Source: Flavobacterium enshiense DK69 (GTDB lineage: Bacteria; Bacteroidota; Bacteroidia; Flavobacteriales; Flavobacteriaceae). From it: a stretch of DNA of 64,000 bases. The notes under the pieces are model-generated. The model was not told where the DNA came from and made no database searches. It worked only from the letters and a program-made list of their open reading frames with translations. The DNA lies in the NCBI RefSeq assembly GCF_000498495.1, contig NZ_AVCS01000008.1, forward strand, positions 1 through 64,000, written 5' to 3'. Positions 9,086 through 19,500 of the stretch are shown one piece after another (positions within the stretch are counted from its first letter, which is position 1; each line of letters opens with the position of its first letter). The position numbers were made by a program, and so were the translations under genes.

Positions 9086-10243
9086 ATGCCATTTTATCAT
9101 AAACTGGGAAAAATCCCTCATAAAAGACATATACAGTTCCGTAAAGAAAACGGTGATTTGTATTATGAACAGCTTTTTGGTACTGTTGGTTTTGACGGAA
9201 TGTCTACCAATTCTTACCACGAACACCGTCCTACACAGGTAAAGCAAATAAAAAGCCAATACAGCGTAGCGCCTAAAATAGCGAAAGCCAATAATATTCA
9301 GTCATACCGATTAAGAGGTTTTGAGGTGGCTCCGCAAGACGATTTTCTGGAAAGCAGAAAAATCGTGCTTACCAATTCGGATTGCCACATCGTATTGGCA
9401 GCGCCAAGAAAATCAACGACCGACTATTTTTATAAGAATACCGATTCGGATGAAATGATCTTCATCCACCGCGGAACCGGGAAATTGCGTACTATCTACG
9501 GAAACCTGGATTTCAAATACGGCGATTACCTGATTGTGCCACGCGGAATCATCTATAAAATCGATTTCGATACCGAAGACAACCGTTTGTTTATCGTTGA
9601 ATCACACCGACCAATTTATACGCCAAAACGTTACAGAAACTGGTTCGGACAATTGGTGGAGCATTCACCTTACTGCGAAAGAGATATCCGTCGTCCGGAA
9701 GAACTGGAAACGTACGATGAAAAAGGCGAATTTATCATCAAAGTAAAAAAGAAAGACGAAATTTTCGAAATGGTTTATGCTACGCATCCCTTTGACGTAG
9801 TAGGGTATGATGGTTATAACTATCCGTACGCATTATCCATTCACGATTTCGAGCCTATAACCGGAAGAATTCATCAACCGCCTCCAGTACATCAGACTTT
9901 CGAAACGGATGCTTTTGTGGTGTGTTCGTTCGTGCCTCGTTTGTACGATTACCATCCGCAATCTATCCCGGCACCGTACAACCACAGTAATATCGATTCG
10001 GATGAAGTGTTGTATTATGTAGACGGTGATTTTATGAGCCGTAACGATATCGAAGCTGGTCATATTTCCCTGCACCCGGCCGGAATCCCACATGGACCAC
10101 ACCCGGGAGCTACGGAAAGAAGTATTGGTCAAACAGAAACACAGGAGCTGGCGGTTATGGTCGATACCTTTAAGCCGCTAATGGTGACTGAGGATGCTAT
10201 GAAAATAGCAGACGAGAAGTATTTCCAATCCTGGTTAGATTAA
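9086..10243 (+). CDS. hmgA: Homogentisate 1,2-dioxygenase
   Basis: This enzyme opens the ring of homogentisate to maleylacetoacetate in tyrosine/phenylalanine breakdown. The 385-residue protein shows the cupin core and the non-haem iron ligands: H300 and E307 in the HSNIDSDEV segment, and a histidine in HPAGIPHGPHPG (H336, with H330 nearby). It is slightly shorter than the roughly 430-440 aa proteobacterial enzyme, as is usual for the Bacteroidota form. The neighbouring hppD supplies its substrate. No clear promoter or leader element is visible in the preceding 240 bp. Confidence 0.95.
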   Translation: MPFYHKLGKIPHKRHIQFRKENGDLYYEQLFGTVGFDGMSTNSYHEHRPTQVKQIKSQYSVAPKIAKANNIQSYRLRGFEVAPQDDFLESRKIVLTNSDCHIVLAAPRKSTTDYFYKNTDSDEMIFIHRGTGKLRTIYGNLDFKYGDYLIVPRGIIYKIDFDTEDNRLFIVESHRPIYTPKRYRNWFGQLVEHSPYCERDIRRPEELETYDEKGEFIIKVKKKDEIFEMVYATHPFDVVGYDGYNYPYALSIHDFEPITGRIHQPPPVHQTFETDAFVVCSFVPRLYDYHPQSIPAPYNHSNIDSDEVLYYVDGDFMSRNDIEAGHISLHPAGIPHGPHPGATERSIGQTETQELAVMVDTFKPLMVTEDAMKIADEKYFQSWLD

Positions 10244-10289
10244 AAGTCAGATAATAATTTTTAGAAGCAATTCCTGATGTGAGCTAACT

Positions 10290-10316
10290 CGAGCGTAGCG
10301 AACAGGCGAAGCAATC
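10290..10316 (+). repeat. REP-like fragment between hmgA and hppD
   Basis: The stretch contains GAGCGTAGCGAA followed by GCGAAGCAATC. It resembles the widespread intergenic repeat built around 'gcgagcgtagcgaagcaatc' found in many unrelated genomes. Only one partial copy is seen here, so the call rests on recognition of the motif. Confidence 0.4.
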
Positions 10317-10438
10317 TTTTTTTGCCACTTATAAAAACAAAAAATGGATGTCCTTTCCATCAGGGCTAAATGAATCAATAACAGATCGCGTTCGGAACCC
10401 AAAAAAGTGCAGTACGATCGCATTAAAAATACAGAATT

Positions 10439-11602
10439 ATGGCAGATGAAATTAAATCCGTAGAATACGGCTTAGAGAAAATATTTGAAGGGGCACAGGA
10501 TTTTCTGCCTCTTTTAGGGACTGATTATGTAGAATTCTACGTAGGGAACGCTAAACAGGCGGCTCACTTTTATAAAACAGCTTTCGGATTCCAGTCGCTT
10601 GCGTATGCTGGCTTGGAAACTGGGGTGAAAGACAGGGCTTCATATGTGTTAAAGCAAGATAAAATCCGTTTAGTACTAACAACAGCTTTAAACAGTGCTT
10701 CGCCAATCGGAGAGCACGTAAAAAAGCACGGAGATGGAGTTAAAGTTATTGCACTTTGGGTAGAAGATGCGCGTTCCGCTTTTGAAGAAACTACAAAACG
10801 TGGAGCAAAACCTTATTTTGAACCGGTTGTTGAAAAAGATGAAAATGGTGAAGTAGTACGTGCTGGTATCTACGGTGCTTATGGGGAAACAGTTTTTGTT
10901 TTTGTTGAACGTAAAAATTATAAAGGTATCTTTTTGCCTGGATATAGTGAGTGGAAATCTGATTACAATCCTGAACCGGTTGGACTAAAATATATAGACC
11001 ACATGGTTGGAAATACTGGTTGGAACAGAATGAATGAAGCCGTAAAATGGTTTGAAGATGTCATGGGGTTTGTGAACTTCCTTTCGTTTGACGACAAACA
11101 AATTACGACAGAGTATTCCGCATTGATGTCGAAAGTAATGTCAAACGGAAACGGGCGCATTAAATTCCCGATCAACGAACCGGCAGAAGGGAAAAAACGT
11201 TCACAAATTGAAGAGTACTTAGATTTTTACGAGGATGAAGGAGTACAGCATATTGCTGTTGCTACCGATGATATCATCAAAACCGTTGCGGATATGCGTT
11301 CGCGTGGCGTAGAATTTTTAAGCACACCGCCTCAGGCTTATTACGATGCAATACCTGAAAGATTGAAAGACCATATGTCCAAATTCAAGGAAGATATTCA
11401 CGAGCTTCAGAAATTAGGGATTATGATCGATGCCGATGAGGAAGGTTATTTACTGCAGATTTTTACCAAACCGGTGGAAGACCGTCCGACACTTTTCTTT
11501 GAGATTATTCAAAGAATGGGTGCAAAAGGATTCGGTGCAGGTAACTTTAAAGCGCTTTTCGAATCGATAGAAAGAGAGCAGCAATTGAGAGGAACGTTAT
11601 AA
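10439..11602 (+). CDS. hppD: 4-hydroxyphenylpyruvate dioxygenase
   Basis: This Fe(II) enzyme turns 4-hydroxyphenylpyruvate into homogentisate, the substrate of HmgA. The 387-residue protein is a tandem vicinal-oxygen-chelate fold with the iron ligands in the C-terminal half: H188 (YIDHMVGN), H271 (GVQHIAVA) and E355 (FFEIIQRMG). The gene is 195 bp behind hmgA in the same direction, a standard arrangement for tyrosine catabolism. Whether the two share one transcript is unclear. Confidence 0.96.
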   Translation: MADEIKSVEYGLEKIFEGAQDFLPLLGTDYVEFYVGNAKQAAHFYKTAFGFQSLAYAGLETGVKDRASYVLKQDKIRLVLTTALNSASPIGEHVKKHGDGVKVIALWVEDARSAFEETTKRGAKPYFEPVVEKDENGEVVRAGIYGAYGETVFVFVERKNYKGIFLPGYSEWKSDYNPEPVGLKYIDHMVGNTGWNRMNEAVKWFEDVMGFVNFLSFDDKQITTEYSALMSKVMSNGNGRIKFPINEPAEGKKRSQIEEYLDFYEDEGVQHIAVATDDIIKTVADMRSRGVEFLSTPPQAYYDAIPERLKDHMSKFKEDIHELQKLGIMIDADEEGYLLQIFTKPVEDRPTLFFEIIQRMGAKGFGAGNFKALFESIEREQQLRGTL

Positions 11603-11689
11603 AAATTATATTTTTATTACGAATAATGCAAAATCAGGCTTTTTGAAAGCTGAAGTTTTGCTAATATTGTGTTAAAGTTGAAATTTCGG

Positions 11690-11721
11690 TTGCAATTATG
11701 TAATAAAACCAACTACATTTG
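11690..11721 (+). promoter_or_regulatory. Promoter of candidate small RNA
   Basis: TTG at 11690-11692 and TACATTTG at 11714-11721, with 21 bp between, is a near-ideal Bacteroidota promoter. No coding region starts within the next 110 bp before a terminator is reached, so this promoter appears to drive a short non-coding transcript. Confidence 0.7.
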
Positions 11722-11727
11722 CACTAC

Positions 11728-11840
11728 GAAAATGAGGAAGTCATAACCCCTCATTGGAGTAAGTAAATTTTTCATAATTTATAGTTTTTTGGTTGGTTAA
11801 TAGCATAAAAACTCAGTCATTTTTTTGACTGAGTTTTTTT
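11728..11840 (+). ncRNA. Candidate free-standing small RNA, about 113 nt
   Basis: A consensus promoter ends at 11721 and a strong intrinsic terminator lies at 11807-11840, bracketing about 113 nt with no credible reading frame. Within it is a 5' hairpin (ATGAGG at 11732-11737 pairing with CCTCAT at 11749-11754), then an A/U-rich single-stranded middle. The following gene (DUF3108) begins 61 bp past the terminator and has its own weak promoter-like sequence, so this is not simply its leader. I cannot assign a family. Rfam Flavo-1 and 6S-Flavo are the natural comparisons, but I see no typical 6S long bulged stem. Confidence 0.5.
11807..11840 (+). terminator. Terminator of candidate small RNA
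   Basis: AAAAACTCAGTCA (11807-11819) pairs with TGACTGAGTTTTT (11826-11838) around a T-rich loop and runs into a T tract. It lies upstream of the DUF3108 gene and 205 bp after hppD. Confidence 0.85.
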
Positions 11841-11901
11841 GTTTTCCTAATTTTGGTATAGGAATTGTGATTTTGGTTGTAAATTACATAAAATTTGACC
11901 A

Positions 11902-12696
11902 ATGAAAAAAGGTGTACTACTTCTCTCCCTTCTCTGTTTGCTGGTGTTTGCGGCGTCTTTTACTTCCGCACGACAGGAAGATGCCTTCGCAACGGGGGAA
12001 TTTTTTAAATTCCGAATTCACTACGGGCTTGTAAATGCCGGCTTCGCAACTCTAGAAATTAAGGAAGCGGTACGCAATAACAGAAAAGTTCATCATGTTA
12101 TCGGAAAGGGTTATACAGTAGGGATGACCAAATTCTTCTTCAAGGTTGCGGACGATTATCAAAGTATGTTCGACAAGGAAACCGGCAAGCCTTATCAGTA
12201 TCTCAGAAAAATAGATGAGGGGGGATATACCAAGAATCAGGAGGGTTTTTTTAATCAAACAAAAAACACGGTACTTGTTAAAGACTATAAAAATAAATCC
12301 GAAAAAATCTTTACCGTGCCTGAAAATGTTCAGGATATTGTATCTTCGTTTTATTATTTAAGAAACCATCCGAGAATCGATAAAATGGTCCCGGGAGAAT
12401 CGATTGTTATCGATATGTTCTTCGATGATGAGGTATATAAATTCAAACTCAAATACATCGGAAGGGAAGATCTAGATACCAAATTCGGCATTATTCCAAC
12501 CATGGTTTTCAGGCCTTATGTTCAATCCGGACGAGTATTTAAGGAACAGGAAAGTTTAACTGTCTGGATTTCGGACGATGACAATAAAATGCCGATTCGA
12601 ATAAAAGCCAGTTTGGCTGTAGGATCTTTAAAAGCTGACTTGGACGGATTCAAAGGATTAAAAAACTCTTTTAAAGTTAAAGTAAAAAAACAATAA
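11902..12696 (+). CDS. DUF3108 domain exported protein
   Basis: A 264-residue protein with a signal peptide (basic start, Leu-rich core, cleavage near SARQ). The body matches the DUF3108 type: FxFRIHYGLVNAG near the start, alternating beta strands, and a late LTVWISDD. The domain is thought to be periplasmic or envelope-associated; its biochemical role is not known. A TTG...TAAAATTTG promoter-like sequence (one base longer than consensus in the -7) directly precedes the ATG. Its stop overlaps the kynA start by one base, so it heads a four-gene operon (DUF3108-kynA-M23-pgi). Confidence 0.85.
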   Translation: MKKGVLLLSLLCLLVFAASFTSARQEDAFATGEFFKFRIHYGLVNAGFATLEIKEAVRNNRKVHHVIGKGYTVGMTKFFFKVADDYQSMFDKETGKPYQYLRKIDEGGYTKNQEGFFNQTKNTVLVKDYKNKSEKIFTVPENVQDIVSSFYYLRNHPRIDKMVPGESIVIDMFFDDEVYKFKLKYIGREDLDTKFGIIPTMVFRPYVQSGRVFKEQESLTVWISDDDNKMPIRIKASLAVGSLKADLDGFKGLKNSFKVKVKKQ

Positions 12697-13622
12697 TGGA
12701 AATTACACCAGAAATTCAGCATCAACTGGATCAAATTGAAGCAAAATTCCAGGCGATCAATCAAAAAACAGAAACGCATTTAGAAGGCCTTTTATGGGCT
12801 AAACCCATCACTTATTGGGATTATATACAAACCGACGCACTTTTAAATTTACAGATTCAACGCACAACATTGCCGGATGAAATGGTTTTTATCATGTACC
12901 ATCAGGTGAATGAATTGTTGTTCAAAATGATTCTGTGGGAAATTGAACAGGTTTCCAATGCGGCAACGTTGACTACCTCTTTTTTTGCAGAACGTCTTCA
13001 CCGAATCAGTCGTTATTTCAACATGCTTACCACCTCGTTTGATATTATGGGCGATGGGATGGAAGTGGAGCAGTATTTGAAATTCCGAAACACATTAACG
13101 CCGGCCAGCGGTTTCCAAAGTGCGCAATACCGTTTGATCGAATTTGCTTCAACGGATTTGATCAACCTTATCGATCACCGTTTCAGGGCGACTATCGACC
13201 GTAATACGCCATACGAGCATGCTATGGAGCATTTGTACTGGCAGGCAGGAGGAAAAGATTATGCTACGGGTGAAAAGTCCTATCTGTTAAAAGGATTTGA
13301 GAAGAAATATAAGGCCGAATTCCTTTCTTTTATGGAGGAATATAATCAGAAAAACCTTTGGCAGAAATTCAAGCAATTGCCGGAAGAAGATCAGAAAAAT
13401 GCCGACTTGATTGCAGCAATGCGTCATTATGATAAAACGGTAAACATCACTTGGGTTATGGGTCATTACAATGCTGCTGTGAAGTATATTGAGAGTGTTC
13501 CCGGAGCTCATGAAGCCACCGGAGGCAGTGACTGGAAAAAATATATGTTGCCAAAATACCAAAGAAGGATATTTTTTCCCGAACTTTGGACGAAAGAAGA
13601 ATTGGAAAAATGGGGAGAATAA
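12696..13622 (+). CDS. kynA: Tryptophan 2,3-dioxygenase
   Basis: A haem enzyme that opens the indole ring of tryptophan to N-formylkynurenine, the first step of the kynurenine pathway. The 308-residue protein has the conserved helix MYHQVNELLFKM (catalytic-site H69), a run of long helices, and the C-terminal ATGGSDW segment that orders over the substrate. The start codon shares one base with the preceding stop (TAATG). No kynureninase or formamidase gene is adjacent. Confidence 0.95.
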   Translation: MEITPEIQHQLDQIEAKFQAINQKTETHLEGLLWAKPITYWDYIQTDALLNLQIQRTTLPDEMVFIMYHQVNELLFKMILWEIEQVSNAATLTTSFFAERLHRISRYFNMLTTSFDIMGDGMEVEQYLKFRNTLTPASGFQSAQYRLIEFASTDLINLIDHRFRATIDRNTPYEHAMEHLYWQAGGKDYATGEKSYLLKGFEKKYKAEFLSFMEEYNQKNLWQKFKQLPEEDQKNADLIAAMRHYDKTVNITWVMGHYNAAVKYIESVPGAHEATGGSDWKKYMLPKYQRRIFFPELWTKEELEKWGE

Positions 13623-13649
13623 AAAAATAACCAACCTAAACCAACAAAA

Positions 13650-14885
13650 TTGAGATACGTCACAATCATATTATTATCATTAATATTATTTGCTTGTAAC
13701 AAAAAAGAAGAAAAAGAAGGAACAAAAAAAGCCGAAGCCCCGAAAGAGAAGATTGTTGTTGAATTCGGATTCAAATTAAATGATTTTAAAGTCGTTCACG
13801 ATACAGTTCAATCGGGTGACAGTTTCGGAAAAATATTAAGCGAACAAGGGTTTGATGCTGCTAAGGTGCATGAGATCAATGAAAAAGTAAAAGACTCTTT
13901 CGATGTCCGCAACATCCGAATCGGAAAACCGTTTACCTTACTTCAAAATAAAACAGCGCCCAACGATTTAAAAGTATTCATCTATCAGCCCGATAAGATG
14001 AGCTATTATGTTGTGGACTTGCGCGACTCTATTCCGTTGGTTTATAAAAAAGAACGTCCGGTGGTTATCAAACGCAGAGCGATTGCTGCTGCCATTGACG
14101 GTTCTGTTTCCAGTACGTTAAGCCGTGCAGGGGTTTCTCCGTCACTAGCACCTGAATTATCAAAAATTTATGCTTGGTCCATCGACTTTTTTAAAATCAA
14201 GAAAGGCGACAAGTTCGCGGTAATCGTGAATGAAAAATACCTTGAAGGCGGAGAATATCTAGGCGTTGAAAATGTAGAGGCTTCTTACTTTGAATACAAA
14301 GGAAAAAAAATCTATGCATTTCCGTTCAAACAGGATGAAAATTCAAAAAGAGTTGATTATTTCGATGAAGAAGGAAAAGTGCTTAAGAATATGTTCTTAA
14401 AAGCGCCTCTGAAATTCGTAAACATTACCTCCAGATTTGCTAAAAGCCGTTTTCACCCTGTCCAGTTGCGTTGGAAAGCACATAATGGGACTGATTATGC
14501 GGCAGCGACCGGAACTCCTATTATGACCACTGCCTCAGGGACTGTTGTGCAGACAGGGTACACCGGCGGTAACGGTAATTTTGTAAAAGTGAAACATAAC
14601 GGGACATATTCTACGCAATATCTGCACATGTCAAAGATACTTGTCAGACAAGGACAACATGTTCAACAGGGGCAAGTGATCGGGAAGGTTGGCAGTACAG
14701 GTTTGGCTACCGGGCCTCATGTTTGCTACCGTTTCTGGAAAAACGGGGTTCAGGTTGACCCGCTCCGTCAAAAATTACCGAATTCTGAACCTATGAACCC
14801 AAAATACAAAGCCCGATTTATAACCGAAATGACTCCGTTAAAAAAAGAATTGGATAGTGTTTCATTAGCTAAATTTGGAGAATAA
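13650..14885 (+). CDS. M23-family peptidase lipoprotein (TTG start)
   Basis: A putative peptidoglycan endopeptidase anchored by lipid. The 411 residues begin with a lipoprotein signal (lipobox LFAC at about 13-16) and a charged linker, then a LysM-like/OapA-type region ([16 protein letters not shown]), and end in a LytM/M23 domain. That domain has [12 protein letters not shown] and the HxH-like YLHMSK, plus [12 protein letters not shown]. The zinc ligands of an active M23 enzyme appear present. The only sensible start is TTG at 13650, since an in-frame stop precedes it and the signal peptide follows immediately. It is 27 bp after kynA and overlaps pgi by one base. Confidence 0.9.
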   Translation: MRYVTIILLSLILFACNKKEEKEGTKKAEAPKEKIVVEFGFKLNDFKVVHDTVQSGDSFGKILSEQGFDAAKVHEINEKVKDSFDVRNIRIGKPFTLLQNKTAPNDLKVFIYQPDKMSYYVVDLRDSIPLVYKKERPVVIKRRAIAAAIDGSVSSTLSRAGVSPSLAPELSKIYAWSIDFFKIKKGDKFAVIVNEKYLEGGEYLGVENVEASYFEYKGKKIYAFPFKQDENSKRVDYFDEEGKVLKNMFLKAPLKFVNITSRFAKSRFHPVQLRWKAHNGTDYAAATGTPIMTTASGTVVQTGYTGGNGNFVKVKHNGTYSTQYLHMSKILVRQGQHVQQGQVIGKVGSTGLATGPHVCYRFWKNGVQVDPLRQKLPNSEPMNPKYKARFITEMTPLKKELDSVSLAKFGE

Positions 14886-16522
14886 TGGCACTGATAAACA
14901 CAAATCCTACAGGAACTGCAGCCTGGAAAAAATTGCGAGAACATTTTGCTTTCATGGAGAATGTTTCCATGTGTGATATGTTTTCCAATGATCCTGACCG
15001 TGTTCAGAAATTTCACATTATCTGGGGTGATTTCTTATTGGATTATTCCAAAAACCGAATCAACTCCGAAACCCTCGATCTGCTTTTAGCACTGGCCGAA
15101 GAAATAAATCTTAAAGACGCAATCCAAAAGTATTTTTTCGGTGATAAAATTAACGCGACCGAAAACAGAGCGGCATTGCATACAGCTTTGCGCACTTCAC
15201 AAAAATCGCTTTTGGTCGACGGGAAGAATGTTATTCGTGAGATTGAAAGCGTACAGGGAAAAATTAAATTGTTTACCGAATCCGTTATTTCCGGAAGCCG
15301 AAAAGGTTTTACCGGGAAAGCTTTTACAGATATCGTCAACATTGGTATTGGCGGTTCCGATTTAGGTCCGGACATGGCCGTGGAAGCCTTGCAGTTTTAT
15401 AAAAACCATTTGAACCTGCACTTTATTTCAAATATTGATGGTGATCATGTTGCTGAGAGTATCAAAAAACTGAACCCGGAAACCACTTTGTTTATTGTGG
15501 TCTCAAAGACTTTTACAACTCAGGAAACGATTTCGAACGCCACGATTCTTAAAAAGTGGTTTTTACAATCGGGTGAAAAAGAAGATGTAGCCAAACATTT
15601 TGTGGCTGTTTCTACCAATATCAAGGAGGTAACCCAATTCGGGATTGCTTCAGATAACATTTTTCCGATGTGGGACTGGGTCGGCGGTCGTTTTTCGATG
15701 TGGAGTGCCGTTGGTTTATCAATAGCATTATCGGTCGGATATGAAAATTTCGAGAAGTTGCTTGATGGTGCCCAACAAATGGATGCTCATTTTGAAAACG
15801 CTCCTTTCGAAGATAATATCTCTGTGATTCTAGCCTTGTTGAGTGTTTGGTATAATAATTTCTTTGGATGTGAAACTGAAGCTGTTATCCCATATTCGCA
15901 ATATCTAAAAAAATTAGCGCCGTATTTGCAGCAGGCGGTAATGGAAAGCAACGGGAAACGGGTGGATCGCGACGGTAATCCTGTAAATTACCAAACCGGG
16001 AACATTATTTGGGGCGAACCGGGAAGTAATGCCCAACACGCTTTCTTTCAGTTAATTCATCAGGGAACCAAATTAATTCCTTGTGATTTTATTGGTTTTA
16101 TCGAGCCGCTTCACGGCAATAAGGCACACCATGATAAACTCATGTCTAATTTCTTCGCTCAAACCGAAGCCTTACTTTTAGGGAAAAGGGAAGAGGATGT
16201 GATCGCCGAAGGTGTTCAGAACGAATTTTTAATCCCTTTTAAGGAGTTTAAAGGTAACAAGCCTACAAATACCCTTCTGATACATAAACTGACGCCGGAA
16301 ACTCTGGGATCGTTAATTGCTATGTATGAACACAAGATATTTGTTCAAGGTGTTATCTGGAACATCTTCAGTTTTGATCAATTTGGTGTGGAATATGGAA
16401 AACAACTGGCAAATACTATCCTGGATGAAATCAATACCGGGAATTCAAAACCTCACGATAGTTCAACAGAATTTCTTTTAAAATTCTATTCCGACATAAA
16501 AACAGAAAAGCCTCAGATATGA
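14885..16522 (+). CDS. pgi: Glucose-6-phosphate isomerase
   Basis: Interconverts glucose-6-phosphate and fructose-6-phosphate. The 545-residue chain has the SIS-fold signatures: [24 protein letters not shown], the [15 protein letters not shown] region, and [18 protein letters not shown] near the active-site histidine. The full length matches the E. coli-type enzyme. Its ATG overlaps the preceding stop (TAATG). The TGA stop lies at the loop edge of a terminator hairpin. Confidence 0.97.
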   Translation: MALINTNPTGTAAWKKLREHFAFMENVSMCDMFSNDPDRVQKFHIIWGDFLLDYSKNRINSETLDLLLALAEEINLKDAIQKYFFGDKINATENRAALHTALRTSQKSLLVDGKNVIREIESVQGKIKLFTESVISGSRKGFTGKAFTDIVNIGIGGSDLGPDMAVEALQFYKNHLNLHFISNIDGDHVAESIKKLNPETTLFIVVSKTFTTQETISNATILKKWFLQSGEKEDVAKHFVAVSTNIKEVTQFGIASDNIFPMWDWVGGRFSMWSAVGLSIALSVGYENFEKLLDGAQQMDAHFENAPFEDNISVILALLSVWYNNFFGCETEAVIPYSQYLKKLAPYLQQAVMESNGKRVDRDGNPVNYQTGNIIWGEPGSNAQHAFFQLIHQGTKLIPCDFIGFIEPLHGNKAHHDKLMSNFFAQTEALLLGKREEDVIAEGVQNEFLIPFKEFKGNKPTNTLLIHKLTPETLGSLIAMYEHKIFVQGVIWNIFSFDQFGVEYGKQLANTILDEINTGNSKPHDSSTEFLLKFYSDIKTEKPQI

Positions 16523-16533
16523 GGCTTTTTTTA
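16506..16533 (+). terminator. Bidirectional terminator between pgi and mfd
   Basis: AAAAGCCTCA pairs with TGAGGCTTTT around a GATA loop, followed by T residues on the plus strand and preceded by A residues, so it can serve both convergent genes. The pgi stop codon (16520-16522) forms part of the hairpin. Confidence 0.85.
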
Positions 16534-19500
16534 TATCAATTCGATTAACTCTAATGCGCGTTTTACTGATTTTACATTTTCGAAAGTCAGCAGCAAACGT
16601 AAACCGTTTTTGGTTTCTTTCTCCTTCATTTTGCAAAGGTTTCCGTTTTGTTGCACGAATTGCAACACTTTCATGAATTTTGCCGACTGGTAGAAATCGG
16701 ATTGCTGGTCGGAAACAAAATAACCTACCATTTTTCCTTGCTTCAGTACCAATTTTTCAATTCCAATATGAGTCGCTTTCCATTTGATACGGATGCTGTT
16801 CAATAATGCAACCGCTTGTTTTGGCAAGGCGCCGAAACGGTCAATCAATTTTTGTTCGTATTGCTGAAGCGCTTCTTCGGTTTTGATTACGCTTAATTCA
16901 TTGTACAAATTCAGACGTTCCGAGATGTTGTTGATGTATTCGTCAGGGAATAACAGTTCAAAATCAGTGTCAATCTGAATGTCTTTGACGTATTCCTTGG
17001 TTTCGATGTCATTTTCTTCCGGATACAAATCTTTGAATTCGTTTTCTTTCAGTTCCTCGATAGCTTCGTTCATGATTTTCTGATAGGTGTCAAAACCGAT
17101 GTCATTGATGAAACCGCTTTGTTCTCCTCCCAATAAATCTCCGGCACCGCGAATTTCCAGATCCTTCATGGCGATGTTGAAACCGCTGCCCAATTCACTG
17201 AACTGTTCCAAAGCCTGGATACGTTTTCGTGCTTCTTCGGTCATAGCAGAATATGGCGGACAGATAAAATAACAGAACGCTTTTTTATTGCTTCGTCCCA
17301 CACGGCCTCGCATCTGATGTAAATCGGATAAACCGAAATTATTGGCATTGTTGATGAAAATCGTATTGGCATTCGGTACGTCTAAACCACTTTCAATGAT
17401 TGTGGTCGCTACCAAAACGTCGAAGTCTCCGTCCATAAAAGCCAACATCAGTTCTTCCAGTTTTTTACCATCCATCTGACCGTGTCCCACGCCAACTTTC
17501 GCTCCGGGAACCAAACGCTGAATCATTCCGGCAATTTCCTTAATGTTTTCAATTCGGTTGTTGATGAAATAGACCTGTCCGCCACGCTCAATCTCATAAG
17601 AAATTGCATCGCGGATCACTTCTTCGTTAAATCCTACAACCTGTGTGTCTATCGGATAACGGTTCGGAGGAGGTGTCGTGATTACCGATAAATCCCGTGC
17701 AGCCATCAGTGAAAACTGTAGGGTTCTAGGGATCGGTGTTGCGGTTAATGTCAGTGTGTCGACGTTATGCGCGATGGTTTTCAGTTTGTCTTTTACGTTT
17801 ACGCCGAATTTCTGTTCTTCGTCTACGATTAGTAAGCCCAAATCTTTGAAAACCACATTTTTATTGACGAGCTGATGGGTTCCGATCAGAATATCGAGTT
17901 TTCCTTCTTCCAGTTGTTTCAGGGTTTCCGCTTTTTGTTTGGCTGAACGGAATCGATTAACATATGCAACGCTTACCGGCATGTCTTTTAATCGGTCGCG
18001 GAAGGTTTTGTAATGTTGGAACGCCAAAATGGTCGTCGGCACTAAAACAGCTACTTGTTTTCCATTATCAACTGCTTTAAAAGCAGCACGTATAGCCACC
18101 TCAGTTTTTCCGAAACCAACATCGCCACAAACCAAACGGTCCATCGGGCGGTCGTTTTCCATGTCGGTTTTTACTTCCTGCGTAGCTTTTAGCTGGTCCG
18201 GTGTGTCTTCGTAAATGAAGGAGGATTCCAGTTCGGCCTGAAGGTAACTGTCTGGTGCAAAAGCAAATCCTTTGTCCAAACGGCGTTTAGCGTAGAGCTG
18301 AATCAGGTTGAACGCAATGTGTTTTACGCGAGCTTTGGTTTTTTGTTTTAAAGTTTTCCAAGCCGTAGAACCCAGTTTGTATATTTTCGGAGGCGCTCCG
18401 TCTTTTCCGTTGTATTTAGATATTTTGTGCAGCGAGTGGATGCTTACATACACAATGTCGTTATCGGCATAAACCAACTTGATGGCTTCCTGTGTTTTGC
18501 CTTCCACCTGAATTTTCTGCAATCCGCCAAATTTCCCGATTCCGTGATCGATGTGGGTCACATAATCCCCAACGGAAAGGGTTGTGAGTTCCTTCAGCGT
18601 AATGGTTTGTTTCTTCGAATACCCGTTTTTCAGATTGAATTTATGATAACGCTCGAATATCTGATGGTCGGTATAACAGGCAATCTGTATTTCTTCGTCG
18701 ATGAACCCCTGAAACAGCGAAAAAACAACGGTATGATATTGTTTGCGGATGTTTTCGTGATTCGCTTCATCCAGACTTTCAAAAATATCGTGGAAACGTT
18801 TCGCCTGTCCGTCATTGGAACAGAACAAATAGTTTTTGATGCCGTTAAAATGATTGTCGTTCAGATTATTTAACAGCAAATCAAATTGCTTGTTGAACGA
18901 CGGCTGTGGCTGCGTGTGAAATTCAAACGTTTTTTCGGTTCGGAAAATGGGTTTGGCAGCCAATTCCACCAACGTAAAATCCAAGGCCTTTTTTACGAAA
19001 GCCTGCTGGTTTAAAAACATGGCTTCCGGAGCCGCGTGCTGAATGTCTTTTGAAAGTTTTTCGAATGCTTCCGTGGCTTTTCCGAACAATTTGTCCAATT
19101 GCGATAACAGCAAATCAGTATTCTGAAGGAAAAGAACAGTTTGTGGATTGATGTACTCTAGGAAACTTTCGCGGTTCTCTTTCAGGAATTTATTTTCAAC
19201 ATTCGGAATGATGGTGATTTTTTTCTGTTTTTCAATGGAAAGCTGCGTTTCCACATCAAAACTTCGTATGGAATCCACTTCGTTGCCAAAGAATTCGATT
19301 CGGTACGGATTGTCATTGGAAAACGAGAATACGTCGATGATTCCGCCTCGTACCGAGAATTCTCCTGGTTCTGATACGAAATCCACTCGTTTGAAATTGT
19401 ATTCGAAAAGGACTTCGTTGATGAAATCGATGGAAATGGAATCGCCAACGGTTACTTTCAGCGTGTTTTTGTCCAATTCCTTTCGGGTAACCACTTTCTC

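Noticed and set aside
11728..11840. Assignment of the small RNA as 6S-Flavo
   Set aside because: I do not see the long 5'-3' paired stem with an internal bulge expected of a 6S RNA, so the family is left open.
18427..18873. 148-codon open frame on the plus strand
   Set aside because: Antisense to mfd, no domain, no promoter and no conserved pattern.
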